Below are positions 46,453 to 58,808 of a stretch of 64,000 nt of DNA, piece by piece. This DNA comes from Cristatella mucedo (taxonomy: Eukaryota > Bryozoa > Phylactolaemata > Cristatellidae). The translations under genes and the position numbers were made by a program. The DNA lies in NCBI GenBank assembly GCA_009760855.2, contig WPIO01000111.1, forward strand, positions 1,031,501 to 1,095,500, read 5' to 3'. The notes under the pieces are model-generated. The model worked only from the letters and a program-made list of their open reading frames with translations, was not told the DNA's origin and searched no databases. Positions within the stretch are counted from its first letter, which is position 1, and each line of letters starts with the position of its first letter.

Positions 46453-47100
46453 CACATTCCTTTTGTTGGAGCGAGCGACGTTCTCCGCTCATCTCCGGCG
46501 GCCATTAAAGGCAAGCCCTCGTCTGTTGGGCGCCTCGGGCTTCCAGCGCCTTCCAGTAGCCCCGACACATTGGCGGCGACGCTCTCGACGTCTGCACGCG
46601 GCGCTCGGTTCGGCCGTGTTTTGCAGTTTTCTCCACTTCACTGTAAGGTACAAGAGAAGACGCTCTCGCCGCCGCCGGTTTCAGGACGACAGTGCAGCCG
46701 ATCGCGGATTGCGTCTACTAACCGCTGCACCAGCGAGCTCTGCTGTTACTCGTGGCAGGCCGCCGCTGAGGCGCACTGCCGCGCGAACGCTCGCTAGCAG
46801 CCGCCGCTGGAGGCGCTGCCTTGCGAGCCGCTCTACGCACACCCGCTTGCCAAAGACGCTTCGTCCGAGATACGCTCAGACGCCTCAGACGCGCCGCGCT
46901 CCTCGCCAGCAGGGCTCTCCGTCGGCGTCGCTGCGTCAGCCGCCGCCGCCGCCGCCTCGCACGCTCGCGCTCACTCCCGCAGCCTAGCCCATCCATGAAC
47001 GCGGCGAACGCGGCTGGCCGTCGGCGGAAGCACGTGGGATGCGACCGTGCGTTCGGAGCAAGAGCGTGGTGCTGGCTCCGTGCGCCTTCCGTAGCGTCGA
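46453..47100. other. GC-rich, no gene recognised
   Basis: Open frames on both strands rich in Arg, Ala and Pro reflect base composition. No domain is seen. Confidence 0.4.
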
Positions 47101-47345
<245 letters not shown>

Positions 47346-47789
47346 GCTCGCTCCATCGCCGCCGAGCGCGAAGCTTGCGTTCCGGGCCCGCCCCCTGGGT
47401 GGCCTCGATTCCCGAGACCATCTACCGCCGCTCCCGCCGTCAGACAAACGAACTGGCGCCGGGCGAGAGCGAGACGGTCGGACGTAGCCGGCGCAGTCGT
47501 TATCCGTCGAGAAGCGCCGCCGGCGACGGCGGCGGCGCAGGCCGTCGCCTACGATTAGCCGGCGCTTCGCGAACGGCTAATCGGAAACGCGGCGTTTCGC
47601 GGGCGGCGGAGTGCCGCGGCGAGAGTTTGCGTGCTCACTCTGAACTCAGCTACTGTGCGCTGTGCAAGACATCATCGGGGTGCTTTGAGCGGCCGCTTTC
47701 TAGCACCGCACCGGACTCTCTCTTAGGGCGTCTTCCTCAGCGAAATCGTCGCTTGATACACTTGATCCTCTTTCCCTGTCGCCTCCCCC
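47346..47789. other. GC-rich, no gene recognised
   Basis: No domain. Frames run out of the TA repeat and are not credible proteins. Confidence 0.4.
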
Positions 47790-47970
47790 AGTATACAATT
47801 GTTGACCCTGTGCTTGTCACCACTAACCGTGTTATGCTTGTCGCGATTGAGCGCGCTACCACTAACTATTCGACGATGCTCCTTTTCGTCAAATATAAAG
47901 TGCCTATACGGAGTTTCTTGAGTTCTCTGAGGGTGCTAAAACAAAAATATATATTGTTGTTACTATTATT
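47790..47970 (+). mobile_element. LINE-A diverged 3' end
   Basis: The 3' untranslated region ('gttgaccctgtgcttgtcac', 'ctaccactaactattcgacg'), a decayed hairpin and a TTG/TTA tail. Confidence 0.72.
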
Positions 47971-48057
47971 TAAAATTGTGAGAGCGGCCGGTTTATGGCA
48001 CGCCATAACCAGCTTCGCGGTGAACTATTCGTGTTACAGTCCGCTCAATGATTGACA

Positions 48058-48624
48058 AAACAGAGTGAGAAAGAGCAAGAGAGCAAGAGAGAGAGAGAGA
48101 GAGAGAGAGGGGAGGGAGAGGGAGAAAGAGAACGAGCGAGAGCGGGGAGAGGGAGAAAAAGAACGAGAGAGATACAGAGAGAGCGAGAGAGGGAGAAGAA
48201 GAACGCTAGAGAGAGAGAGAGAAGAGAAAGAGAACGAGAAAGAGACACCAAGAGCGAGAGAGAGAGGAGAGGCACGGAGAGAAATAGAGAGAGCCAGGGA
48301 GAGAAAGAGAGAGGAAGAGAGAGAGAGGGAGAGAGGGAGAGAGAGAGAGAGAAGGAGAAGGAGAAGGAGAGAGAGGGGAGTGAGAGGGGGAGAGAGAGGG
48401 GGAGAGAGAGGGGGAGAGGAGAAGGAGAGGGGGAGAGAGAGTAGGAGAGGAGAAAGAGAGAGAGAAAGGGAGAGGGGGAGGAACAAAGAGAACGAGAGAG
48501 TGAAAGAGGAAGGAGAGAGAGAGAGAGAGAGGGAGAGAGAGAGAGAGAAAGAGAACGAGAGAAGGGGAGAGGGAGTAAGAGAACGAAAGAGAGAGCGAGA
48601 GCGAGAGAGAGAGAGAGAGGGGAT

Positions 48625-48676
<52 letters not shown>

Positions 48677-48941
48677 TAAAGAGAGAGAGAGAGAGAGAGA
48701 GAGAGAGTGTGTAAAGAGGGAGAGAGAGAGGGGCAAGGAGATGGGAGAGAGGATAGACAGACAGAGACAGACAGAGACAGACAGAGACAGACAGAGACAG
48801 ACAGAGACAGACAGAGACAGACAGAGACAGACAGAGACAGACAGAGACAGACAGAGACAGAAGAGAGAGAGAGAGAAAGAGAGAGAGGATCGAGATATAG
48901 AGACAGGACCAAGAGGGTGAGGAGCGAGAGAGAGAGAGAGG

Positions 48942-49024
<83 letters not shown>

Positions 49025-49075
49025 GAGAGAGAGAGAGAGAGAGGGGGAGGGACGGAGTGAGAGGGGAGAGAGAAA
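48058..49075. repeat. Kilobase purine tract: (GA)n with an ACAGACAGAG block
   Basis: About 1 kb is almost pure purine on the plus strand (GAGA with GGGA and GAAC variants). A regular 10-bp block 'acagacagag' is repeated about eleven times at 48756-48861. The long frames here are repeat translations. Confidence 0.97.
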
Positions 49076-49702
49076 GCTAAGGCGAGACAGAAAAGCCAGT
49101 TACGGCGACTTCCTGTGGTTGCCGCATACCAGTGGTTCGCCGCCACTCGCGCGGTCTGTCGCCTGCCTGACGCGGCGCCGCGCCATTTATTTTTGCGCGG
49201 CCAGGTCGCGCCTCCCGGTACCGGCCCAGCCCGTGTCACGGCTAGGCTTACCGGAGGCAGCTCGCCTGGCACGACCGCTGACGCCTTTCAGGCGTCGTCG
49301 CCGCCGCCTTCCCGGTTCCTGCGCCCGCGCGCTGGCCGCTGTCGCCGCTCTGCGGCGGCGACGGCGTTAATCCTATCTTAGCTCTGTTTATGCCTTCCGT
49401 CAGGTCACTCGCCGCACAGCCACCGCCGCGTCCGCCTCCACCCCACCCGCGATGCGGTCGTGTAACAACATAATAAATTACGGCCTATGCGCGATGCAGC
49501 CTCATAGATAGTCACTGAATCTCCTACCGTGGAGGTAGGTACTGTATTCGCTGCCTGGCTGGGGCGGACCGCAGGTCGGTCAAAACTTTGCAGCTTTGCC
49601 GCTTTCTCAAGAAAGCACTTGCGAAACGCCCATGAGTTTTGTCTAGATACACTGAAAGCACAGGGGACTGACTGCACATGATATTTGGTTATTATCGGGG
49701 TT
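49076..49702. other. No gene recognised; GC-rich at 49100-49440
   Basis: No domains in the open frames. A GGC/GCG-rich part gives way to AT-richer DNA. Confidence 0.4.
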
Positions 49703-49875
49703 ATTGTAGGTTAACTGACTTAACAGCCTCGCTTATTTAGAGGTAAAAGAGCCTTGACGGCCATTACTACCGCTTGCAGTGCACAATTAGGTATCCGCAC
49801 CCAGGCCGCGCTCGAACGCGCGGCGGCCGCGGGTCGTGAGGAGTTAGCATCTGCACCTGCTGGCTAGAACCCAGG
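49703..49875 (-). mobile_element. SINE-B copy with GC-rich head
   Basis: The family end ('actgacttaacagcctcgct' in plus orientation), a body with 'agagccttgacggccattac' and a tRNA-like head with a decayed B box ('gcgttcgagcgcg' on the minus strand). Confidence 0.7.
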
Positions 49876-49954
49876 GGCTCTCTATTCGTCTGACATCCGC
49901 CAGGACCTGAAAGCAGTTGAAAATACATAAGTGGAATACACATTATAATAATCA

Positions 49955-50025
49955 GTCGTTAGCATAGTGCCCCGAGAGAAAGTAATTCCTACTGGGGTGC
50001 TCCACAAATCTCTGCGAGGGAATGA
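49955..50025 (-). mobile_element. SINE-A tail remnant
   Basis: The stretch 'catagtgccccgagagaaag' and 'ctactggggtgctccacaaa' resembles the SINE-A tail at low identity. Confidence 0.35.
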
Positions 50026-50164
50026 AATACCATGGGTTTATGACATGCACGGAAGCAAGTATCCAAAAGCAAACGAGTATTTTGCTTAGGGCCAACCTGC
50101 CCATGAAAGCAGGACGACATTCATGACCAACGGTAATGTGAGACCTGTGGCGATTAGCATTCGT

Positions 50165-50325
50165 CGAATATATATCCGTTTGCAGCTCCACAAAGCCATA
50201 AAGACTTCGCGGGTGTTACGACGAACAGTTGCCTATAGGGGCACCCAAAGCCTAAGCGACTTTCGGTACGCAGCCGGTAGCCGGCAGACTTCATTCAGCA
50301 AAGAGAAAGTGGAAAGTGTAATCCT
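50165..50325 (-). mobile_element. LINE-B 3' end
   Basis: Minus-strand LINE-B end, seen in plus orientation as 'agctccacaaagccataaag', 'caaagcctaagcgactttcg' and 'agcaaagagaaagtggaaag'. Confidence 0.85.
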
Positions 50326-50340
50326 ATGAGAGTAATACTG

Positions 50341-50795
50341 TTAATGTAATGTAATGTATCTCCGTCTGCCACTCCACTCAGCCTTAAAGACTATGTGAGT
50401 GTTACGCAGAAGAGTTTTTTATATAACGCACTCACAGCCTAAGCGTCTTTCGGTACGCATTCTGTAGCCAACAGACTTCGTCTCACGCAACAAAGAGAAA
50501 GTGGAAAGCATAGCTGAGTCAGGAGAGCAGTTGAATTAGTGAGCAGCCTGGAAGTAGCAGCTCAGGACTGCTAAAAAGGATGAGCCATAGTCGGCAGCAA
50601 GAGAGCAGATGTCGTTGTGTAAGAATTGCTGCAGTGATTGCCAGAGTATAGGACCTGCAGAGCAAATGCTTCTGTCGACAACGGTCTTTAAGCGGAAGAA
50701 TGGAACAGCTAATCAATTGTCCACACAGGACCTGAGGGCACGAAGAGAATGAAACTGGTGCAGCACTTCAGCTATTCAGCATTAGTTCCTAATTA
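50341..50795 (-). mobile_element. LINE-B 3' copy with ATTAC-type tail
   Basis: The tail 'taatgtaatgtaatgtatct' is followed by the LINE-B 3' region and about 270 bp of RT C-terminal coding sequence. It lies in tandem with the shorter copy to its left. Confidence 0.88.
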
Positions 50796-50879
50796 GGCAC
50801 ACTGGCGGCGCCGCGTACGCAGCGCGACGGAACAGAAAAGACATATTCACTAGAGGGAAGGGGAACCTGGCCTGAATAG

Positions 50880-51290
50880 ATGCATCTTTAGCTGAGACTT
50901 ATATTTCGATGCAAGGTGCAACGATGAGGCAAGAAAGGCAATAAAGAGCAAAACTTATTGGGTCGAAGGTTGAAGATATAGAGAGCTGCTGGTCATCGGC
51001 GTAGGAAGGAAACCTAAGATTGACTATTTAGCGATGAAACAGACCCGAGGGAGAGTATATATATGGGGCAAAAGGAGAGAGTCTGAGAACGAAAGTTGTT
51101 ATCCCATACTTTATGGGGCAATCTCGATGACTGACAGCCGTTCACACTCTGACATCTTACCCTGAGGTAGGATAGGACCTAAACAAGCTTGGCACTGTGT
51201 GCCTTATACCCTAGGCGGCTCTAGAAGCCCTCCTAGTTGGCGCTCTAAAAACTCTCCTAGGTGGTGCTCTAGAAGAATCTGGTTACCAAT
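50880..51290 (-). mobile_element. Very old L2-like RT fragment
   Basis: On the minus strand the order of motifs around the YADD region and the 'ctctagaagaatctgg' segment parallels 28120-28430 at low identity. A run of three diverged 24-26 bp repeats ('ggcgctctaaaaactctcct') sits at 51214-51285. Confidence 0.5.
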
Positions 51291-51419
51291 AAAGACAAAT
51301 GGCGCTGATGGAACCTGGAGTACCAGCAGAGAGAGCCCTACCACGATCAACACTGTTCAAAAGGACTCTATAAACACGAAGTATGGCAGTTTGCGTTGAA
51401 TGATTATCTAAACATTACA

Positions 51420-51500
51420 CAGTGGGTAAAGTGGTTGCTATTCACAATCGAACTCCCGAGGTTGTGGGTTCGAATCCTTCGGTGGGTGATTCTATATTAT
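51420..51500 (+). other. tRNA-like sequence (pseudo-tRNA or SINE head)
   Basis: It has a perfect B-box core 'gggttcgaatcc' at about 51466-51477 and an A-box-like 'taaagtggttgc' about 40 bp upstream. The acceptor arms do not pair well, so a functional tRNA is unlikely. Confidence 0.4.
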
Positions 51501-52117
51501 GGCTTCAAACGGCGGTCACAGCCTTGAAAGCTTTTCCATTGCTATTCAAAATGAGGCTGTTGAATCGGATAGAATTTTCGAATCCGAATCTTGATTGGAA
51601 CTTGCTAACAATATCTAATGAATTGTCGTAACGATTTAATTTCTAGACCATAACTCCTTCAAGTGTCATGAATATGAATGGCAGACTAGAGGCTACAAAA
51701 GTTACTTAAATTCGTACAATCTATGTTCGTAATGATTGGCGTGACAATTGCCAATTTTTAAGAGGGTAGGTGACTTTCCCTTTATCAGGTAACATATTTA
51801 CGACATTTATTTTGTTGGGCTGTAATAGGTCAGTGTACACCGTAAAGAGAAATACGTCAGCAGCTCAAAGACGCAGCATCTACGCTCGTGTAACGTCGAA
51901 GCAGCTGACGGAGTCCGCTATTTTGAAGATCGGCTCACAGTGTGTGCGCGTGTTTGCGCGAGTCTCCCCCTCTCTCTCTCTCTCGTCCAATGAGTTTCAG
52001 AGAAAGAATTAGCTTAGAAAATTATATTATAATCCACTGCAAAAGAACAACTACCTGTAAGGTTCTTGAAAAGGCCTTTACAAGCGATTACTTATTATTA
52101 CGACGTGTAGCTGTAGC
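51501..52117. other. No gene seen
   Basis: AT-rich. Short CT run at 51968-51986. Confidence 0.4.
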
Positions 52118-52725
<608 letters not shown>

Positions 52726-52734
52726 GTGTGCATG

Positions 52735-53088
52735 CATGTAACTCTCTCTATGAAACTCCACAAAGCCATTAAGACTAAGTTGGAGTTACGCAGGAGAGTT
52801 TTGTGTAGCGCACTCACAGCCTAAGCGGCTTTTGATACGCATTCGGTAGCCAACAGACTTCGTCTCACGCAACAAAGAGAAAGTCGGAAGCATAGCAGAG
52901 TCCGGAGAGCAGTTGAGGTAGTGAGTAGCATGGAAGTAGCAGCTCAGGACCGCTGAAAAAGATGAGCCACAGTTGGCAGTTGGAGAGTAGTTGTCGTTGC
53001 GTAAAAATTGTGGAAGCGAGTTGCACAGTCTTGGACCTGCAGAACTAAAGCTTCTGTCGCCAACGGTCTTTAAGCGGAGGAAAAGAAG
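52735..53088 (-). mobile_element. LINE-B 3' copy (left arm of an inverted pair)
   Basis: The minus-strand 3' region and RT C-terminal coding sequence are present to 53088. The outer part (52745-53000) is the inverted partner of 53092-53350. Confidence 0.88.
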
Positions 53089-53091
53089 TCT

Positions 53092-53372
53092 GCAACGACA
53101 ACTACTCTCCTACTGCCGACTATGGCTCATCATTTTCAGCAGTCCTGAGCTGCTACTTCCATGCTACTCACTACCTCAACTGCTCTCCTGACTCTGCCTA
53201 TACTTCCCACTTTCTCTTTGTTGCGTGAGACGAAGTCTGTTGGCTACCGAATGCTTACCGAAAGCCGCATAGGCTGTGAGTTAGCCATACAAAACTCTCC
53301 TGCGTAACACCCACGTGGTCTTTGTGACTTTGTGGAGTGACAGATGGAGATACATTACATTACATTCCATTT
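53092..53372 (+). mobile_element. LINE-B 3' copy (right arm of an inverted pair)
   Basis: It starts at 'gcaacgacaactactctcct' and runs to the end with the tail 'acattacattacattcca'. It is head-to-head with the previous copy across a 91-bp spacer. Confidence 0.88.
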
Positions 53373-53402
53373 TGATCTGCTGCTGCCATGCATTACTAAT
53401 AG
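53373..53402 (+). mobile_element. Short LINE-A fragment
   Basis: 'gatctgctgctgccatgcat' is identical to LINE-A at about 36277-36296. It is only about 30 bp long, wedged between LINE-B pieces. Confidence 0.55.
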
Positions 53403-53645
53403 TTGTCGTTGCGGAAGAACTGTGGAAGCGAGAACTGTGGAAGCGAGTTCCGCAGTCTGAGAGCTGCAGAGCTAAAGCTTCTGTCGCCAGCGGTCTTTAA
53501 GCCGTGGAACGTCAAAGGTAATTTATTGACCAGACAGCACGGTGAGGGCTCAAAGAGGCTGAAACTGATCCAAAAGTTCAGCTAGATACAAAGGAGCCAA
53601 GCCGTAATCGGCATTTAAAGCACGCTCGAAGCGAAACTAATGACG
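53403..53645 (-). mobile_element. LINE-B RT C-terminal fragment
   Basis: It reads on the minus strand as the region LGLKAVGDSSFSS and upstream. It carries a 15-bp tandem duplication of 'aactgtggaagcgag' at 53420-53449. Confidence 0.82.
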
Positions 53646-54115
53646 GTCGCCCAAGCTAAGATGTAGAAAATCCTGCTACCGCCTCGAAGCGTGGCCAATG
53701 AGTAAAGCAGTTAGTGCACCGACATAGGAAGGCATCACGCCGCACAGCGAAGAGCTCGGCCACGATAGTTATAGTATAGTATAGTATAGATAGTAGATAG
53801 CCCAGTTCTTTTATATAACAAGTCCACTCCGTTATGTTAATAGAGCTTAAAAGCAATCGAGAACAATCAACAGCATTCAAGCCCGGCTGTAGTCAATACC
53901 CCAATTTAACAAGTCCCTACCATTAACCAAGAGCTTTTTATTTGTCTGCCACCGATCGCAAACCTTACGCTGCACCAGCCTTAGGGAAACATCGGCGAAA
54001 TGCATCAGCTCGTTAATGAATACCTTGATATTTACCACAGTTCCTGAATTACAATGTTTGGCAACCACGTACAGGTTCTGTTAGTCCTAATGTGAGGTTT
54101 AGTGTCATGCAAAGC
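53646..54115. other. No gene seen; short TATAG repeat
   Basis: A (TATAG)n stretch lies at about 53766-53790. Otherwise unassigned. Confidence 0.4.
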
Positions 54116-55400
54116 CGAGATCTTTCGGCAGGGTTCGATACTATCGATCACAGAGTCCTTCTCGAGCGCCTCTCATCTAGCCTTGGCGTCACTGGCACTG
54201 CGATACCATGGTTTAGGTCATTCTTGATGAGAGACTCCAGAGCATTGATGTGAACGGACAAAGATCATCCGAGGAGTCACTGAAGTATGGGATACCTCAG
54301 GGCTATGTGCTTTGTTCCGTTCTTTTCTCGGTATATACACACCATCTTGCCGATGTGATTGCCAAGCACAATCTAAGCTTGCGCTTCTATGCAGAAGACA
54401 CTCAGTTGTACCTTTGCCTTGATCTTTCCTATGCCTCAGACGTCAAATTCTCAACACACTCTTGCTGTGCGTACTGCTGAGATTTGCACATGGATCGCAG
54501 TAAATGTCCTCAAATTAAATGGCGACAAAACCAACTTACCAATTAGGAGCAAACAAAGTACAACTAAGAAACCTGAAAGGCTCACAATCGGCTCTGTCAG
54601 CAAATTTCCTATTGAATCTGCACAAAATCTAAATGTCATGTTCCAAAGTGACCTTTTATTAGACGACCGCATCAGCTCCACAGTCAAGTCTGCCTACTTT
54701 CAGCTATGTAACATTGCTAAAGATCGCGCTTACGTAGGCAGAGACTACACCCAATTTGATCGATACATTTTTCGCATCCCGTTTCAATTTCTACAGCTAA
54801 GCGATTGCTGGTCTATCGGTGTGCGAAATCTGGCGCTCACAGCGGATGCAGAACTCTGCGGCTAGGCTTGTCTGCATTGAGAGTCACAATTGCCACTTCT
54901 CAACATTTCTTGTCGACCTGCACTGTTACTCACGCTTAGATGCCTTCATTCTCTGGCTCCAACCTACCTATCAGATCTAATCCCCAACCAGGCTAAGCAT
55001 CATACCACCGGCTTTTTCGAAAACTAGCCGTTTATCTGAACGACTTACGTGTCTAAACGTGCCTTTAGTTCGTATGCTCCCAAAGCCTGGAACTCGCTCC
55101 CGACTGACGTCACCAAATTCCATAACTTGACGGCATTTAGAAAGAAGATAAAAACGCATCTGTTTGTCACATAAATTAGTATTTAGTGGGTCCTTATGAT
55201 TCTTCCCATCGTGCATGCTGTCATTAACCATCTTTGCATGCTGACACTGTGCATGTCCCCTTTAACCATGTTACCCTTGGTGACATTGGGCATTATATTA
55301 CTTACAATATGACCACGCTTCCTTTACAGAATAAGTAATGTGCCTAGTAAGAAATTACGTTCACTGAGGGTGCGAAATGAATGTGTTATTATTAGTATTC
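54116..55400 (+). mobile_element. LINE-A diverged copy with RT core
   Basis: From the [11 protein letters not shown] region onward the RT is readable (GYVLCSVLFSVY, a mutated YAEDTQLYL box, KLNGDKTNL) in several frames. The 3' untranslated region, a decayed hairpin and an ATT tail follow. The catalytic YADD is changed to YAED. Confidence 0.88.
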
Positions 55401-56876
55401 TCAACATAACAGTCAGTCAATTGTTCTCAGTCCAAGAAGTGAGGTTAACACTACTGTTGGGACTGAAAACCTGAAGCCATCTGTGACTATGGAATACAAT
55501 GTTCTACGCTAAGGATATTGACTCGTCCTATAACCGCAGGCACGCTCTTTATTACTGCTGAGTTCAGCTGGAAAAAATCCCTGCTTACATCAAGGCAGAA
55601 TCTGTGACTCGCCGTGCCTCTTTTGGAGATGCTGGGCTTTACTGGTATTTGTTGTTCGTCGGCCGGAATGTCGCTAATACAAACAAAAAGCCTTTGCAGC
55701 GCCAAGACATTATTAAGACGGTGCTACAGAGCGTTTGCACCAATAATACTCACTTCGAGGCGCACCAAAAAATAACTCGACTGACTATCTGCACCGATGA
55801 CCAGTTCATTGGGTCTGAACCGTACGGACTTAATGTATTCGCTTCCTGTAGGCTACTTTTTCTGGTACTGTCAGCAATCTCTTAGGCTGTGGCTGATCTA
55901 GGGAGCAGGGAAGGTTCGTTATTCAATCGTCTTGGTGCTTGGAAACACGCGTAGCACAACGTGCTTGGCGACTCGGAGGAAGAGTGTGTAGCCGAGAGCA
56001 GAGAGCAGAGGGCTTCTTCTACTTTGAGGATGGGTCGGGCCGACGAAGCGGCACGGGGCTCGTGCAGGGGGCAAGGGCGGATGGTGGGGGCAAGGGGAAG
56101 CCGCAGGCTTTGAGCTCTTCTACGCAGCCTGTAATTCTCGACTCTGTTGGTATGCTCGTGGGCAATGTGTATGCAAAGCAGCAAACATTTTTCATTGCTT
56201 TCGAAAGAACTACACGTCTTCCTAGGCATTGCGCATAGAAGGCTAGAAGGGAATGATGATGATGAAGATAGTGGCCATGAAGATGGTGCCGGAAATGCTT
56301 TTCGACGCTCCGTTGCGGTTGGTTATAGACGATGCACGATGCACGGTGCACGGTGCATACTAGATCGCCCCCGCGGTTTCGCTGCTCGTCGAAAGCGTGG
56401 GAGTTTCGTGGTGGGCGTGGCACCGAGGAGAACAAGAGCGGGTGGCGTAAGACCGAAACCTGGGCAATAGACGCTACGCTGCAGTTTGTTCTCTGGCGAA
56501 CAAGTCCTGAGCTGGGCGTGTCGATGCTCGTTGTGTGCAGCCCGACTTGCTCTCGCGAAACGATGGGACTGCGTGGCAAGGTCGATGAAGTGAATTGAGT
56601 AAAAGAAAAACGAAGCGTACGAAGGCTGGAAGAGAAGTGTGCCAGCAGGTGGCAGCAGGAGAAAAGATGTCGCCAAGGATTGCTGACGCGAGATTCAAAG
56701 TCAGGGACCCGCAGGGCAATGCAGAAGGTCGCAGCAGTATTTAAGGGAAATAAAGGAACAGGTCACTTGATATCTAAACCTGATTCGGGGAGGGGGACGC
56801 TCAGGGGAGGAAGCGGAAATTGCTGACTGGCTGCAAAGAAAACGTGTAGGTAGCGCGGCGACTGCTGCTGCTTCGG
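55401..56876. other. No gene recognised
   Basis: Overlapping open frames on both strands (for example 56579-56019 minus, 186 residues) have no domain. Small GAT and 'gatgcacggtgca' repeats occur near 56250 and 56331-56360. Confidence 0.4.
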
Positions 56877-56935
56877 ACAGGTCAGCTGACGTCTGCTGAC
56901 CTGTCAGCTGAGCTTCGGTCAGCTGACTTCATCGA
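56877..56935. repeat. Palindrome with repeated CAGCTG boxes
   Basis: 'gacaggtcagc' and 'gctgacctgtc' form perfect 11-bp arms around an 8-bp loop (56877-56906). Three CAGCTG E-box cores lie within about 60 bp. Confidence 0.75.
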
Positions 56936-57726
56936 GCTCGCCGGTGGAAATTTAGTGTAGCATGAGTGATTAACATCACTGGAAATAGAAAGGCAGACGC
57001 GAGAGGCCCAGTGCCCTCAAAAAAACCGCCGGTGCAATCAAAAAGCGATAACTCGACGATAGCTGGTGGAATAATCGGATCGCTCGTCGAGATGCCGGTA
57101 TTGCGGCGTAGGTGCTAGCCCGCTCTTTATAACCGAGTGCCGCCGCGCGGCGGCACTCGGTACGATCTATAGCACCGCCGACACCACCAGGAGGCACGCC
57201 AGTCAGCCTAGCAGCTGGCCTCGCTTTCGCTCCGGACAGAGGGCGCTCGCGACGGCGGCTCCACGAAAAGAATGATGAACGGCGAGCGCCAACGCCATCC
57301 CACCGACGAGCGTTGTTATTGGCGACGGCTGTGTCGCTACGCTGGTGACACACGAGCGCACGTACAGGTGGTCGAAGCCGTCGTGCAGGCTGCTGCAGAT
57401 GGCGCGGTGTAAAGAGAGGGGAGAGAGTGGATGGCATGCGTATAGGCAGACGCACGAGCAAGAAGTGAACGCGTGCCGGCGCGGATGCGCTCACATGCCG
57501 GCGCGGTTCGTGCCCAACGGGCGGGAGTAGCTTCGGCTGGGGTGGAACCACGTGACAATAACTCGCCTACGCTGACTTTTTCCGGTGAGCCGGACCTGTC
57601 CAGGGACCAACCGGGATTAGATAGCCTTTAAAAATGGCTCGCCGGCTGCACGGAGCGGCTTTGAAGTGTGCAGACACAGAGTCTGCTGCTCGACCGGCGG
57701 CGGCGGCGGGGGGGGGGGGGTACATG
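56936..57726. other. GC-rich stretch, no gene recognised
   Basis: The 191-residue minus frame (57551-56976) is Arg/Pro-rich without domains. A G-run (57711-57720) borders the LINE-A tail at the right edge. Confidence 0.4.
57132..57161. repeat. Perfect 30-bp palindrome
   Basis: The 15-bp half 'accgagtgccgccgc' is followed directly by its exact reverse complement. A TTTATAA site ends just before it (57126-57132). Confidence 0.9.
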
Positions 57727-58808
57727 ACAATAAAAACATTACACTTGATAAGGCGCCCTCAGATAACTCAATCTCTTTCTAGGAGCTTTACATTTGCTGC
57801 GAAGGAATACGCGATTTAATGGCAAAAAATCATGCTGTATAAACAACATGAATAACATGGTTAGGGGCGACATGCAAAGGGTCAGCATGCAAGTGTGGTT
57901 AGTGGCAGCATGCGCAGTGTCAGCACGCATAAGCACATCAAGGACGAATCACAGGGACCCACTGAATGCTGTCCTAAATAGATGCACTTTTAAATTCTTT
58001 TTAAATGTGGTCAAGTCAGGAGATGTTGTGACACAAGTCGGGAGAGAGTTCCAGGGTTTGGGAGCGTACGAACTAAATGCACCGTCTCCAAAGGATCTGA
58101 GGTTCGTGCAAGGTATTGTTAAACTGTTGGATTCCGAAAAGCGGGTGATACGATGCTTAGCCTGGCGGGGGAAGTAGATCTGAGAGATAGGCTAGAGCCA
58201 AAGAATGAAGTGACCTAGAAGTGAGGGACAAAACCTTGACGTCGATCCGTTGCTTGACTGGTAGCCAGTGCACGTTGGCGAGAAGTAGTGTGATTTGGTA
58301 ACTGCGACGCTCACGACAGACAAGCCTAGATGCAGAGTTTTGCACCAGCTGTAATCGCCTGATTGCACATGCCGGTAGGCCAGCAACCAGTAAGCTACAG
58401 AAGTCAAGAGGGGATGTAACAAATGCACGGACCAACTTAGAAGTGGTATCCTTATCTGAACAAGCCCAAATTAAAGCAATGCTATGTAGCTGAAAGTAGG
58501 CAGACTTGATCGTGGGGCTGATGTGGTCGTCTAACGAAAGGTCACTTGGGAACGTGACACTTATATTTCGTGCAGATTCAACAGGAGATATGATGGCAAA
58601 GCCGACTTTTGAGCATTAGCGTTCCAATTACTGAATCACACTTGGTTTATCCATACCTAGTAAGTTAGTTTTATCATCATTTAATTAAAAAAAAAATGTC
58701 GGCCATCCATTTGCGGATGTCATCAATACATGCAGCAAGGGAGTTGAGAGAATTTGAGGTGTTCGAATGCTGGAGGGATCAAAGCACAGGTACAACTGAG
58801 TGTCATCC
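57727..58808 (-). mobile_element. LINE-A 1.1-kb copy, moderately diverged
   Basis: On the minus strand it has a short tail, hairpin, 3' untranslated region and RT back to the residues just after the YADD box. It is broken by several frameshifts. Its 5' end at 58808 is abrupt. Confidence 0.92.

Noticed and set aside
48034-49272. 412-codon minus-strand frame and related plus-strand frames
   Set aside because: They consist of Ser-Leu or Arg-Glu repeats from the GA tract.
56019-57551. Minus-strand frames of 186 and 191 codons
   Set aside because: Pro/Arg/Ser-rich, with opposing open frames and no recognised motif or splice support.
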